Notes under the pieces: model-generated
Told to the model about the DNA's origin: nothing
Seen by the model: only the letters and a program-made list of their open reading frames with translations
Databases searched by the model: none
Assembly (NCBI GenBank): GCA_903921725.1
Contig: CAIXRA010000082.1
Coordinates: forward strand, 1-59,936
Direction of reading: 5' to 3'
Length of the DNA: 59,936 bases
DNA from: an uncultured Lentisphaerota bacterium
GTDB lineage: Bacteria > Verrucomicrobiota > Lentisphaeria > Oligosphaerales > CAITYL01
Made by a program: the position numbers and the translations under genes
In this document: piece after piece, positions 16,136-24,818 of the stretch
Layout: every line of letters begins with the position of its first letter
How positions within the stretch are numbered: position 1 is the first letter of the stretch

Positions 16136-17203
16136 CTATGGTTTTTTGGCTGTTGCGGCGGCCTGTTTTTCCAGCGCGTCGAAGCCATCCGGATACAGGA
16201 TACGGGATTCGACTTTGTTGTCGCCGGTGCGGATCCAGGTTTCAAAAGCTGGCTTGCCCTCCTGCAATTCGATCACCCGCGCGCCGCTGGGCAGGAATTT
16301 CCCATATGCGGCGAAGTCGACTCCGGTCTTCCGCCCATACCCCAGGCAGATGCCAAATGCCCGGCCGGCAAAATCATTGATATGGTCGTGTCCGACAAAA
16401 ATCCCGATGACATCCCGTGATTCCACCATGGCCGTAAACATCCCCGGATTCAGCGACGCACCGTGGCTTTCTTCCCGCTGGTTGCCAAGCGAAACTACGG
16501 ATGCCTGTTTGAACTCGGGAAGTGGAATGTGAAAAAAGGCCAGTGCCGGCAGCGTGGCGTTGCCATTGGCGGCCGTCAGGCTTTTGCTTTGCTGGCGGAA
16601 CCAGCCGGCCTGTGCAAAGCTGAACCAGCCATAGGTGCCGTAGAGTTTACGGTCGGTTGAATAGGCGTGTGAATCAAGGCAATAGATGGCGGCCGCCGGC
16701 TTGTCGGCATGCGCCGCCTTGATCTTCAGGACATAATTTCCTCCGGCCCCCAATTCGTCCGGACCGCACTGGGAGACCGACTCCGGCAACTTCTCCAGGT
16801 AAGCCATGATGTCTTTGCGGGAAAACGTGCGATTCCATTCATCATCATGATTGCCGAAGACCGCCGCCCAGGGGATGTGGCGCGTTGCCATGGGGGCCGT
16901 GACCTTCGTCCATTGGGGTAGCGGGGATTCGCCGGATGTCGGAGTCACGATATCTCCGGTGAGCACCACCAGGTCGGGATGCTCCGCCTCAAGGACGGCA
17001 TCCATGTCCGCCAGGATTTTCTGGCGGATCTTTTGGTCTTTATCGGCATTCTGCAGCCAGTGGATGTCGGTAAACTGGACAATCTTGAATTTTCCATCGC
17101 CCCGGAACCGGAGCGACGCATCCCGCGAACCCTCGGAACCTGCATTCACAACTTGGGCCAGCAGCCCTGCCGCCGCCGCCATTGCCATCAAAGAATTCAT
17201 CAT
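16136..17203 (-). CDS. secreted calcineurin-like metallophosphoesterase
   Basis: Product of 355 residues. The frame runs further upstream, but GGAGG lies 8 nt before ATG 17203 and the protein then begins with a signal peptide (MMNSLMAMAAAAGLLAQVVNA). All metal-binding blocks are present in order: FTDIH, LTGDIV, FGNHDDE, FFHIPLPEF and GHDH. This resembles Dcr2/phosphatase-type enzymes of the calcineurin superfamily that act on phosphomonoesters or diesters outside the cytoplasm. It stands alone, with about 300 bp on each side, and could supply phosphate or organophosphate for the GlpT-like transporter; that link is inference. Confidence 0.85.
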   Translation of the reverse strand: MMNSLMAMAAAAGLLAQVVNAGSEGSRDASLRFRGDGKFKIVQFTDIHWLQNADKDQKIRQKILADMDAVLEAEHPDLVVLTGDIVTPTSGESPLPQWTKVTAPMATRHIPWAAVFGNHDDEWNRTFSRKDIMAYLEKLPESVSQCGPDELGAGGNYVLKIKAAHADKPAAAIYCLDSHAYSTDRKLYGTYGWFSFAQAGWFRQQSKSLTAANGNATLPALAFFHIPLPEFKQASVVSLGNQREESHGASLNPGMFTAMVESRDVIGIFVGHDHINDFAGRAFGICLGYGRKTGVDFAAYGKFLPSGARVIELQEGKPAFETWIRTGDNKVESRILYPDGFDALEKQAAATAKKP

Positions 17204-17530
17204 TGACGTTGCCTCCATGCTGATAGGGTAAGAGTTCTGGATGACCGACTTGGATGGATTACGGGGTGCCTGTATGAAAACACGAGACGGTTGCCCCGTC
17301 AAGAGACAAAACAGTACCAATCCCCGCAGCGGGCAGGGGCGCGTTCGCAGCAGATCCCGCTTGGCTTCGGGGGGAATACGGCGGTCCATCCCTGGATGCA
17401 AACATCGGACCGGCCAGCGCCAGAACCGCCACTGGACGATTTTGTTTCAGGCTGTTCATTTCGGTTGCCGGCAGCGTGGGTATTTCCGCAAAAGGGTTGG
17501 ACAATGCGAACCCGCGAAGACGCGGAGCCT
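17204..17530. other. intergenic region, nothing clear
   Basis: Holds the upstream part of the phosphoesterase frame and the 3' flank of the DUF4861 gene. No terminator with a T-tract, no RNA gene and no convincing small gene seen. Confidence 0.35.
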
Positions 17531-18688
17531 TTATTTCCCCACCGTCACCTTCAGCGGGTGGCGCAGCCGTAGCATGGCGTTTTCGACGTACGCCTGCCAG
17601 GCGGCGGCATCCGCAAAGTCGCCGCTCCGGCTCCAGCCGGCGCCGGCGTGCCAGACGAACGGCTTTCCCGACCGTGCGGGTGCGGTCAGAAAGACATGGG
17701 AGGCGTCCTTGGCCTCGCCGGTTTTTGCTGCGGAGAGCAGGATGGCGGTGCCGATGATGCCGTTGGGTTTTTGCTCGGCCTCCCAGTTGGCGTAGAACCC
17801 CTGGGCGGCGCCACCGGCGAGGATGCCGGCATGCTTGTGTTCCTTGCTGACGTCGAGGCCGACAGCGATGGTTGCGGAATCCGCACCAGTGATGGTGAAG
17901 CGGCTTTCGAACCGGCTGAGGTTCGATCCGGCGTCGAGGCTGATGCGGCGGGTTTCGGCGATCCTGACGCCGTTGCCGCACTCCCAAGGCGCGTAGGTGA
18001 ATTCGGCGACGGTGCGGACGGGGCCGTAACAAAGCATTTTCTGGGTCACCCAGTTTTTGGAGACGAAGAGCGTGCCGTCGTTCCAGACGCCGATGCCGCC
18101 GCAGCCGCGCCCGGCACCGCACTTGTAGTTGTCGAGCCCTTCGCCGTGGTCCTGATGGTAGGCCTTCGACTTGTACCACTTGTCGATCACGAGGCTACGG
18201 GTGCGTTTGACCCAGATGTCAACGGAGCTGGAGACGAGCCCCTCGCCCTTGGGCGCCGGCTCCATGAGCGCGGGGCCGTAGATGCGGAAGGCGATGCGGT
18301 CGTTCTCCCAGGCGTAGTCGTCCATGCGCTCGGGGACGTAGCGGCCGTAGGCCTTGGGCGGGAAGAGCACTCCGCCTTTGGTGTCCGCACTGACGTAGAA
18401 CGTCTTTTTCTCTCCGGGGGCGAAGTCGGACTGGAACAGGAGCTTGCCTTCAACAATCTGACAGGGGAACGCCCCGCCGTTGGAATCCCCAACACAGGGG
18501 GTATTGTCGGATCTCCACGGAATTTCAATGGTCTCCTGCGCTCGTGCGGCCGGCAGTGTGTTCTCGACGGCGACCGTGGTGGTTGCGGACTTCGCAACGG
18601 GCGTCTGCACGTTCGCACAGGCAAGCCCGGCGGTTGCAAGGGTTGCCGCCAACAGGCCGAAACCGATGGTGTTTGGGATGGCGCTCAT
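17531..18688 (-). CDS. DUF4861 family secreted protein
   Basis: Product of 385 residues with a signal peptide (MSAIPNTIGFGLLAATLATAGLACA); GGAGGAGACAGC precedes ATG 18688. The body carries features typical of DUF4861: YGRYVPERMDDYAWENDRIAFRIYGP, then KSKAYHQDHGEGLDNYKCG with GRGCGGIGVW. Proteins of this family are recurrent members of rhamnogalacturonan and ulvan utilisation loci and are predicted beta-sandwich enzymes or sugar-binding proteins. It is the last gene of the uronate cluster read leftwards from kduI, and the lipoprotein gene ends 24 bp upstream. Biochemical role unknown. Confidence 0.75.
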   Translation of the reverse strand: MSAIPNTIGFGLLAATLATAGLACANVQTPVAKSATTTVAVENTLPAARAQETIEIPWRSDNTPCVGDSNGGAFPCQIVEGKLLFQSDFAPGEKKTFYVSADTKGGVLFPPKAYGRYVPERMDDYAWENDRIAFRIYGPALMEPAPKGEGLVSSSVDIWVKRTRSLVIDKWYKSKAYHQDHGEGLDNYKCGAGRGCGGIGVWNDGTLFVSKNWVTQKMLCYGPVRTVAEFTYAPWECGNGVRIAETRRISLDAGSNLSRFESRFTITGADSATIAVGLDVSKEHKHAGILAGGAAQGFYANWEAEQKPNGIIGTAILLSAAKTGEAKDASHVFLTAPARSGKPFVWHAGAGWSRSGDFADAAAWQAYVENAMLRLRHPLKVTVGK

Positions 18689-18711
18689 GCTGTCTCCTCC
18701 ATCTGCATGGA

Positions 18712-20649
18712 CTACGGATTGACCGAGATCAAAAGTTGCCGGCGGGAGATGACCGTGCCCGCCCGCCATTGCGTCTTGTCGGGGATGGAATTTAGGACGA
18801 GGAGGTCCGTCCACCGCGACCGTTCGATTTTCGAGGCGCCCTGGTACTCCATGCGTCCCGGGGCGTCAAGCGTGAAGGAGAGTGAGTCGACGGTCGCCGT
18901 CCCGGCGGTTCCGGAGCGGGAGTCGCCGGCGCCGGATTTGATTATGAACGGGTCGTCTCCGATGGAGATGGCTCGCCTGCCGGATTCATGGACCCAGTTG
19001 GGGTTGTTGAGAATGCCGAACGAGAGCGTCGCGATGCGGTCGGTCGTGCAATCCTTGACGGCCGTGAGGGTCTCGCGGATGCTGAGGGTGCCGTCTGCGC
19101 GGGATTCGCAGTCGATTTCCGCACGGATGCACTCCCCGTGCAGGAGAATCAACTTTGCCGTGAAGCCGCCGGACAGCGGATGGACGTCTGCGGACTGAAG
19201 GCGGACGGGAAGGAGTTTGCCCGCGACCGTGATCCTCCCGATGCCGTTCCGCGTGTCGGGGGAGAGGATGCGGTCGGCTTGAAGCGGCATGGCCTGGATC
19301 ATCACGGATGCGCCCCAGGAGAGGGTGTGAATGAAGTTTCCGCCCCGGTTGAGGATGATTTTCCCCTCATCATAACCGTTGACTCCGGCGGCCGCCGGAG
19401 CCGGCCGCAGTTCATGCTCCGCGTAATGGAGGACCAGCCAGGCCTGGATCATCCAGTACGCGAGATGCGGCTGGGAGGAGGGGAAGTCGTTTTCCACGGG
19501 GGCATAAATGGCACCGTCGGGGTGGCGCGCCTGCATCTTCTCCGCCGTTGAAATGGCGTTGCGGAGGTGCGAGAGCGCCTCGGCATCATTGAAGCGGGCA
19601 AACGCCGTGGCATGGCAGGGCATCCAGTCCGCATTGCGGAAAACCGCCCAATCCTGACCGCCGGGGTAACAGTAGCCGCCGTCGGGCAGCAGAAACCGTT
19701 TCTGGACGGCATAGATTTCCGGGAGATTGTAGAGGAAGCCCGCGCAGGGTTGGCGGTGGGTTAGCCGATAATCCAGGTCATTGCCGGCATTCATGATCCA
19801 GGCACCCATGTAGTCGGGATGGACGATGTCGTGGTTTTCGAGGGTGAAGTCGTCGAAGATATTGGCGCCGGTGAACTGCTGCCCGACCGGAGCACCGTCA
19901 ACAATTTGAGCGGAATGCTCGTCGGCCGGCCGGAGATAGGAGGAAAACGCCCATTTTCGCAGCGCGGATTCCCAGCCCAGCCGGCGGGGGTCTCCGGGCA
20001 TCAGCAGGACGGCGGCGGAGAGGATCTGGCTATTCCAGGCGTTCTCCTCTGATTTGCTGTCAAGCTTCAACTGGTGTGGCGGAACGGTTTTTACGATGCG
20101 GTCCGCCTCGTGTCCGGCGACCTTCCGGACGGCGTCGCGCAGGTCGTCGGGAAGCCCGTCCCAGCTCCACCAGGCGGCGGTGGCCAGCGCGGCGGCCCAG
20201 TGCGCGGACTGCCAGGCGTCACCCCAGGACTTCCTGTCGCCCGTCTTGAGGTCGCCGGTCTTGTGCGTGCGGACCAAGTAGCGGATGACGGGGATCAACT
20301 CATACCTGAGCAGGCTTTCGCGGGAAGTGCCGACGACCGCCCCGTCATACTTCCCGAAGCGCCAGAGGAACGCCAGGTCGGCGGCGAACATCGCGTTCGG
20401 GCGGATGTGGTGCTCACCGCTCCGGCTCTCGGTGATCAGCTTCATCGACGGATCGCCGTTCCACGGTTTCAGGAGTCCGCGGAGATGCCGGACCTGTCCT
20501 TCAATCAGGCGGTAGATGCGCGTTTTTTCCGCCTGGCATACCTTGTTTTCGCGCAGGTCGCAGGCAAGAACGCCGTCGGCTATCCGCTCCTTGGGCACGG
20601 AGCCGCATCCAAGCAGCAGAAGCGAAACGAAAACGGGGATGATTTTCAT
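18712..20649 (-). CDS. large lipoprotein with (alpha/alpha) toroid-like architecture, possible new polysaccharide lyase
   Basis: Product of 645 residues. The lipoprotein signal MKIIPVFVSLLLLGCGS has a clear lipobox (LLGC). Residues about 40-400 are helix-rich with repeated aromatic motifs (WQSAHWAAALATAAWWSW, SEENAWNSQILSAAVLLM, FDDFTLENHDIVHPDYMGAW), reminiscent of the toroid of lyases and unsaturated-uronyl enzymes; the C-terminal third is beta-rich (GKIILNRGGNFIHTLSWGASV). GAAGGA lies 11 nt before this ATG. An in-frame ATG at 20676 overlaps the upstream stop as ATGA and is the alternative start. I cannot place it in a named family; membership in the uronate locus suggests glycan cleavage. 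Confidence 0.65.
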   Translation of the reverse strand: MKIIPVFVSLLLLGCGSVPKERIADGVLACDLRENKVCQAEKTRIYRLIEGQVRHLRGLLKPWNGDPSMKLITESRSGEHHIRPNAMFAADLAFLWRFGKYDGAVVGTSRESLLRYELIPVIRYLVRTHKTGDLKTGDRKSWGDAWQSAHWAAALATAAWWSWDGLPDDLRDAVRKVAGHEADRIVKTVPPHQLKLDSKSEENAWNSQILSAAVLLMPGDPRRLGWESALRKWAFSSYLRPADEHSAQIVDGAPVGQQFTGANIFDDFTLENHDIVHPDYMGAWIMNAGNDLDYRLTHRQPCAGFLYNLPEIYAVQKRFLLPDGGYCYPGGQDWAVFRNADWMPCHATAFARFNDAEALSHLRNAISTAEKMQARHPDGAIYAPVENDFPSSQPHLAYWMIQAWLVLHYAEHELRPAPAAAGVNGYDEGKIILNRGGNFIHTLSWGASVMIQAMPLQADRILSPDTRNGIGRITVAGKLLPVRLQSADVHPLSGGFTAKLILLHGECIRAEIDCESRADGTLSIRETLTAVKDCTTDRIATLSFGILNNPNWVHESGRRAISIGDDPFIIKSGAGDSRSGTAGTATVDSLSFTLDAPGRMEYQGASKIERSRWTDLLVLNSIPDKTQWRAGTVISRRQLLISVNP

Positions 20650-20672
20650 CGGACGGCGTCCTTCTGGCTGGG

Positions 20673-23075
20673 TCATTTAACCGGCTGGCAGAGCTTGTAG
20701 ATCTCGCTTCCGGCGAGCAGGAACGCACCGACGCCGTACACCTCGGTGGCCTCGGGGTCGAACTGCTTGGGGTCGGCACCGATCGGCTGGACGTGGGTCA
20801 GCTTGCCGTCGGGCTGGACGCAGCCGGCGAGCGCGGTCCATGCCTTTTCAACGGCGGGGCGATAGGTCGCGCGGTCGAGGTAACCGTTGTTGACGCCCCA
20901 GGCGAGCGCGAAACAGAAGAAGCCGGAGCCGCTGGTTTCCTTGAGCGGATAGCTGGCGGGGTCGAGCAGGCTGGCGCGCCAGAGGCCGTCGGGCTGCTGG
21001 AGCGCGGCGATCTTGGCGGCCATTTCCTTGAACAGGGTTTCGTAGCGCGGCCGGTCGGGGTGGTCTTTGGGCAAATATTGGAGGACGCGGGCGAGTCCGG
21101 CGACGGCCCAGCCGTTGCCGCGGCCCCAGAACACCTTTTTGCCGTTGGCTTCGCGCTTGCTGAAGTAGGTGCTGTCGCGGAAGTAGAGATGCTCCTCCTT
21201 GTCGTAGAGATAATCGGTCGTGGCCCACCATTCCTTGTTCATGAAGTCGAGATATTTCTTGTCGCCGGTGGCGACGTGAAGGCGGAGCCAGGCCGGCGGT
21301 GCCATGAAGAGGGCGTCGCACCAGGACCAGCGGTTGGTCTTGCTCCAGCTTTTGACCGTGAAATCGAGGCTGGTGTTGGCGGGCTTGGCGAGGATGTCGT
21401 CGAACCGCGCCTGGAGCGGCTTGACCATGCCGGAATCCTTGTGCTTGAAGAACAGCTCGCAGTAGGTCATGCCGACGGTGTGGTCGTCGGCGTGGTACTG
21501 CCTGGGGCCGGGGTTCCATTGGTTTTTGCGCCCCATCTCCAGCATGGCGTCCTCATATTTCTGGCCGCCGGGGAGCCGGGAGACGGCCAACATGCCCGCA
21601 TACCCGGCACCCTGCGTCCAGTCGGTGGCCGGGTGTTTGGACGGATGGGCGAGCTGCCAGTCGGCGACGGCTTGGGCGGTCGCGAGGACGGTGCTGGTGT
21701 TGATCTCCGCCGAGATGGCAGGCGGTTTGGCTTGGGAGTCAGGCGCGGGGCGGTCCATGCGGATGCAGACGTCATAATCAATGTAGTGGCGGTAGCGGCG
21801 GTTGTTCATCCACATGACGGCCGGCGAGCTGGCGTTGGGGTTGCGGACGGTGATGGGGCGGACGTTGTCGTTGGCTGAGTTCTGTGTGACGGCGGTGTGG
21901 TTCCAGGTCGCGCCGTGGTCGGTGGTGGTGGCGCGGAAGATTTCGAGGCGGCCCTCGACGCGGGCGGAGTAGTAGAGGAGTTCCGGGTTGGTCTTGTCGA
22001 GGCTGATTCCGGGCGAATAGTGGGGTTCCGGTTCCGTTTTGCCATCCGGCGTCTGCGGGAACCACCGACCGGACTTTGCGACTTCGCTGTCACGCCACGC
22101 CTCGCCGTCCCAGCGGGCGTAGTGGTAGCGGTGGTCGCGGCCGATGGTTTCCTTGCTGTCGCCGGGGAGCCGGGTGTAGACGACGACCGGGTTGCCCGCT
22201 TCATCCTCGCCGACGTCCCAGACCCAGCCACGGCCCGCGGAGGCATCGTAGACCACATCCGTTTTGGCGATGTCGATGGGCAGTGTGTCGAGCGTGCCGA
22301 TCTTCGTGCCGTCGGCTTTCCAGAAGGCGCCTTTCTCGTAGCGCATGAAGTGGACGCGGTTTTTGACTTCGTCCCGAGGGTGGCCGTCGGTGAACAGGAA
22401 GTCGATGCGCCCCTTGCCGTCATCCCAGTAGCGGACATACGGCCGACAGCCGCCGCCCATGCGCTTGGCGTCGCCTACATGCTGGAGCAGGGTCTGCGGC
22501 TTGCTCCAGCTCTGGCACAGGTCGGTGGAAAGGGTGAGGCTTGGTTTCCAGTCCGCGACGGTGGCACCGCGGAAGAACAGGAATACGCGGTCTTTTTCGC
22601 CGGCGAGGCGGACCGGGTTGACATAGGTCAGGGACTTGCCGATTCCAAGCTTGCGGATCGGTGTCCAGTGGTCGAAGTCGCCGGGTTTTTCGGTGATGCG
22701 CAGGAAGAGGTCGGCGTTGCCGTGCGTGCAGTAGAACGCGGCGAGGCGGCCGTCGGGCAGGGCGAGGAACGCCGGATTGTCGTGGTCGTCGCGCTGGAGC
22801 TTTTCGTGGAGCGTGAAGGTCTTGGCGGGCCGGGCGGAACCGTCGAGTTCGCCAGCCTGGATCGAGCCGTCCGTGGTCACCCAGCCGGTGTAGGTTTTGC
22901 CGTTGAGGCCGAGGGCGCGCGGTTCGGAGAACCAGCACCAGGCACCGTCGGGTGCGACTTCGGCGTACGATTCCGCCGGAATGGACGCCGGGGGCTTGGC
23001 GGCATCAGTAGCAGCAGATGCAAAAACGGCGCATCCGCACAGAACGGCGGTAATCGACAGCAGGCAGGCTTTCAT
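20673..23075 (-). CDS. fusion of BNR beta-propeller (ulvan lyase-like) and GH105 unsaturated glucuronyl hydrolase
   Basis: Product of 800 residues with signal peptide (MKACLLSITAVLCGCAVFASA). Residues about 25-445 form a BNR-4-type propeller (GAWCWFSEPRALGLNGKTY, HDNPAFLALPDGRLAAFY, HYSPGISLDKTNPELLYYSA), the fold of PL24/PL25 ulvan lyases. Residues about 460-800 form a GH105-like (alpha/alpha)6 domain with WSWCDALFMAPPAWLRL carrying the catalytic Asp region and VFWGRGNGWAVAGLARVL. One polypeptide could thus cleave a uronate polymer and remove the terminal unsaturated uronate, feeding KduI. ATG 23075 has GGAG 9 nt upstream. The lyase assignment is by fold; the propeller could instead be only binding. 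Confidence 0.8.
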   Translation of the reverse strand: MKACLLSITAVLCGCAVFASAATDAAKPPASIPAESYAEVAPDGAWCWFSEPRALGLNGKTYTGWVTTDGSIQAGELDGSARPAKTFTLHEKLQRDDHDNPAFLALPDGRLAAFYCTHGNADLFLRITEKPGDFDHWTPIRKLGIGKSLTYVNPVRLAGEKDRVFLFFRGATVADWKPSLTLSTDLCQSWSKPQTLLQHVGDAKRMGGGCRPYVRYWDDGKGRIDFLFTDGHPRDEVKNRVHFMRYEKGAFWKADGTKIGTLDTLPIDIAKTDVVYDASAGRGWVWDVGEDEAGNPVVVYTRLPGDSKETIGRDHRYHYARWDGEAWRDSEVAKSGRWFPQTPDGKTEPEPHYSPGISLDKTNPELLYYSARVEGRLEIFRATTTDHGATWNHTAVTQNSANDNVRPITVRNPNASSPAVMWMNNRRYRHYIDYDVCIRMDRPAPDSQAKPPAISAEINTSTVLATAQAVADWQLAHPSKHPATDWTQGAGYAGMLAVSRLPGGQKYEDAMLEMGRKNQWNPGPRQYHADDHTVGMTYCELFFKHKDSGMVKPLQARFDDILAKPANTSLDFTVKSWSKTNRWSWCDALFMAPPAWLRLHVATGDKKYLDFMNKEWWATTDYLYDKEEHLYFRDSTYFSKREANGKKVFWGRGNGWAVAGLARVLQYLPKDHPDRPRYETLFKEMAAKIAALQQPDGLWRASLLDPASYPLKETSGSGFFCFALAWGVNNGYLDRATYRPAVEKAWTALAGCVQPDGKLTHVQPIGADPKQFDPEATEVYGVGAFLLAGSEIYKLCQPVK

Positions 23076-23079
23076 GCGT

Positions 23080-24786
23080 TCATTCTCCAATCTCGTCGCG
23101 GGACGTCACCACGGGAACCTTCTGCAAATCCGCCGGCGTTTCGGGCGCGGGATTCTTCGCGGCGGCTTCGGGGTCGGGCACCGCAACCCGGGCGCCGGGG
23201 CGGGCGTAGAAAAACGTCGCGGCCGTGTAGTTGATCCGCGCGGGCTGGGAGTGCAGCAGCTCCATCGTCATCCGGCACGACTTCGTGAACGGGATGTCGT
23301 CAAGCAGCCGCACCCGGCAGTTTACCGTGTAGCCGCTCTTCTTGTTGCCCCCGCCGGTCGGCTGGCCGCCGAACGGCGTGCGGAACGGCTGCGGCAGGCA
23401 CCAGGCGTAACCGTAATAGTCCTCGGTCCCGGTGCCGAAGAACGACGGGAACGCTTCGCCGTCCACGCTGATTTTTTCATCGCCTTCGCCCCACCAGTCC
23501 GTGCCGCCGTTCATCAGCGCGATGTTGTCGCCGACCAGCCGCCCGGCGCCGGACACCTCGACGAACGGCAGGTCCACGCAGCCGTAGCACGTCCGGTCCC
23601 ACAGCACGTTCTCCTTGCCGATCTTCTGCGCGTCAAGCGTGCCGAACGATCGCCAGACCGCATGGAAATGGAGCGAGCGTTCATCCCACTTCCAGGGGCC
23701 GTGCATGAGGCTGCCGTCGATGCGGACCGGCTGTGCGCCGAGGTTGCGCAGGCGCATGGTTGCGGACTTCGCAAACGGCATGGTCCACGACGCCGTCATC
23801 GTGCCGTCGGCCTGCACCTCCCGGTAACGGTCGCCGCCTTCATGCACGCCGGCGCCGGTGCCCATGAAATAACCGGCCGGACAGCAGACCGTGCGTTCGC
23901 CGTCGAACTCGATTTCGAGAAGGGTGGAGTGCAGCGCCTGTTTCATGTTGCCCGCCGCGAGCCGGAGCGAGAGCCGGCGGATCGCCGCCGGGCCGGACAG
24001 TTTCCATTCGCGCACCGCGCCGGGGGGCAGTTCCGCCGCCAACGGAAGCGTTGTGCCGCCGCCGTCCGGTCCCGGCTTGGCGGCCAGCTCCGCTCCTGCT
24101 TGTCTGATCGTCGCTTCTGCGCGCTTCAGTCCGGCATCCGAAAACGTCTCGACCGGCGTCCCCGTCCGGTAGAGGCGGAGCTGGGCGTGGTAGTAGAACA
24201 GCCCGGCTGTCTTGAGCGTTCCCTCACGGGTGATCCGGATGCTTTTCGCGAAGGGGATCGGCAGGTAAAGGTTCCGCGCCTTCCATTGCGGTTCGGCGGT
24301 CGGCGGCACGACCGTGGCAAAGGGAAAACCGGCCAGCATCGCGCCGTCGGTGAGCTGGCGCATGGAGGCGCGGATCGCCGGCTGCGGATTGCCGTCGAGG
24401 TAGATGCGCAGCATGTCGTCCGGCGCGTTTGTTGAACCGACGACCCAGAGTTTGACGAGCGCGCCCGGCCCCTGCGCCTCCGCCATCACGCACTCGCTCA
24501 TGCCGCCGTTTTTTTCAACGCGCCGAAAGTTGTTGAAGTCCTGGTTGCCGAACCAGGTCTTGCGGTCCTGCGGCGTCGTTGAACGGCGGTCGTAGGAACT
24601 GAACTGCACCGCCGTGTACGGCGCGTCCGGTAGCCGCGCCGGGGCGTCCCGATCGAGCATCTCCGACAGCAGGCCGCCGAGCGTCACCGGGTCACCGCCG
24701 CCGGTTCCGGAGGAGGGCGAAACGCAGGCCGTCAGCCACAGGGCCGCGCAGACCGCCGGCGCCCACATTTTCACTTGTGCGTTCAT
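23080..24786 (-). CDS. GH172 (DUF2961) secreted glycoside hydrolase
   Basis: Product of 568 residues. GGGAG precedes ATG 24786, and a signal with possible lipobox follows (MWAPAVCAALWLTACVS). The DUF2961 core is evident: SYDRRSTTPQDRKTWFGNQDF with the following AEAQGPGALVKLWVV, then DLPFVEVSGAGRLVG, and FFGTGTEDYYGYAW, which carries the Glu of the active site. GH172 enzymes include difructose dianhydride I synthase/hydrolase and act on fructofuranosides and arabinofuranosides. In this locus it is more likely to trim a side chain of the uronate polymer. It lies 4 bp from the propeller/GH105 gene and 32 bp from GH29, so one transcript is likely. Confidence 0.8.
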   Translation of the reverse strand: MNAQVKMWAPAVCAALWLTACVSPSSGTGGGDPVTLGGLLSEMLDRDAPARLPDAPYTAVQFSSYDRRSTTPQDRKTWFGNQDFNNFRRVEKNGGMSECVMAEAQGPGALVKLWVVGSTNAPDDMLRIYLDGNPQPAIRASMRQLTDGAMLAGFPFATVVPPTAEPQWKARNLYLPIPFAKSIRITREGTLKTAGLFYYHAQLRLYRTGTPVETFSDAGLKRAEATIRQAGAELAAKPGPDGGGTTLPLAAELPPGAVREWKLSGPAAIRRLSLRLAAGNMKQALHSTLLEIEFDGERTVCCPAGYFMGTGAGVHEGGDRYREVQADGTMTASWTMPFAKSATMRLRNLGAQPVRIDGSLMHGPWKWDERSLHFHAVWRSFGTLDAQKIGKENVLWDRTCYGCVDLPFVEVSGAGRLVGDNIALMNGGTDWWGEGDEKISVDGEAFPSFFGTGTEDYYGYAWCLPQPFRTPFGGQPTGGGNKKSGYTVNCRVRLLDDIPFTKSCRMTMELLHSQPARINYTAATFFYARPGARVAVPDPEAAAKNPAPETPADLQKVPVVTSRDEIGE

Positions 24787-24818
24787 GGTTTTTCTCCCGT
24801 TTGCGCCGTGCTTTCCGG

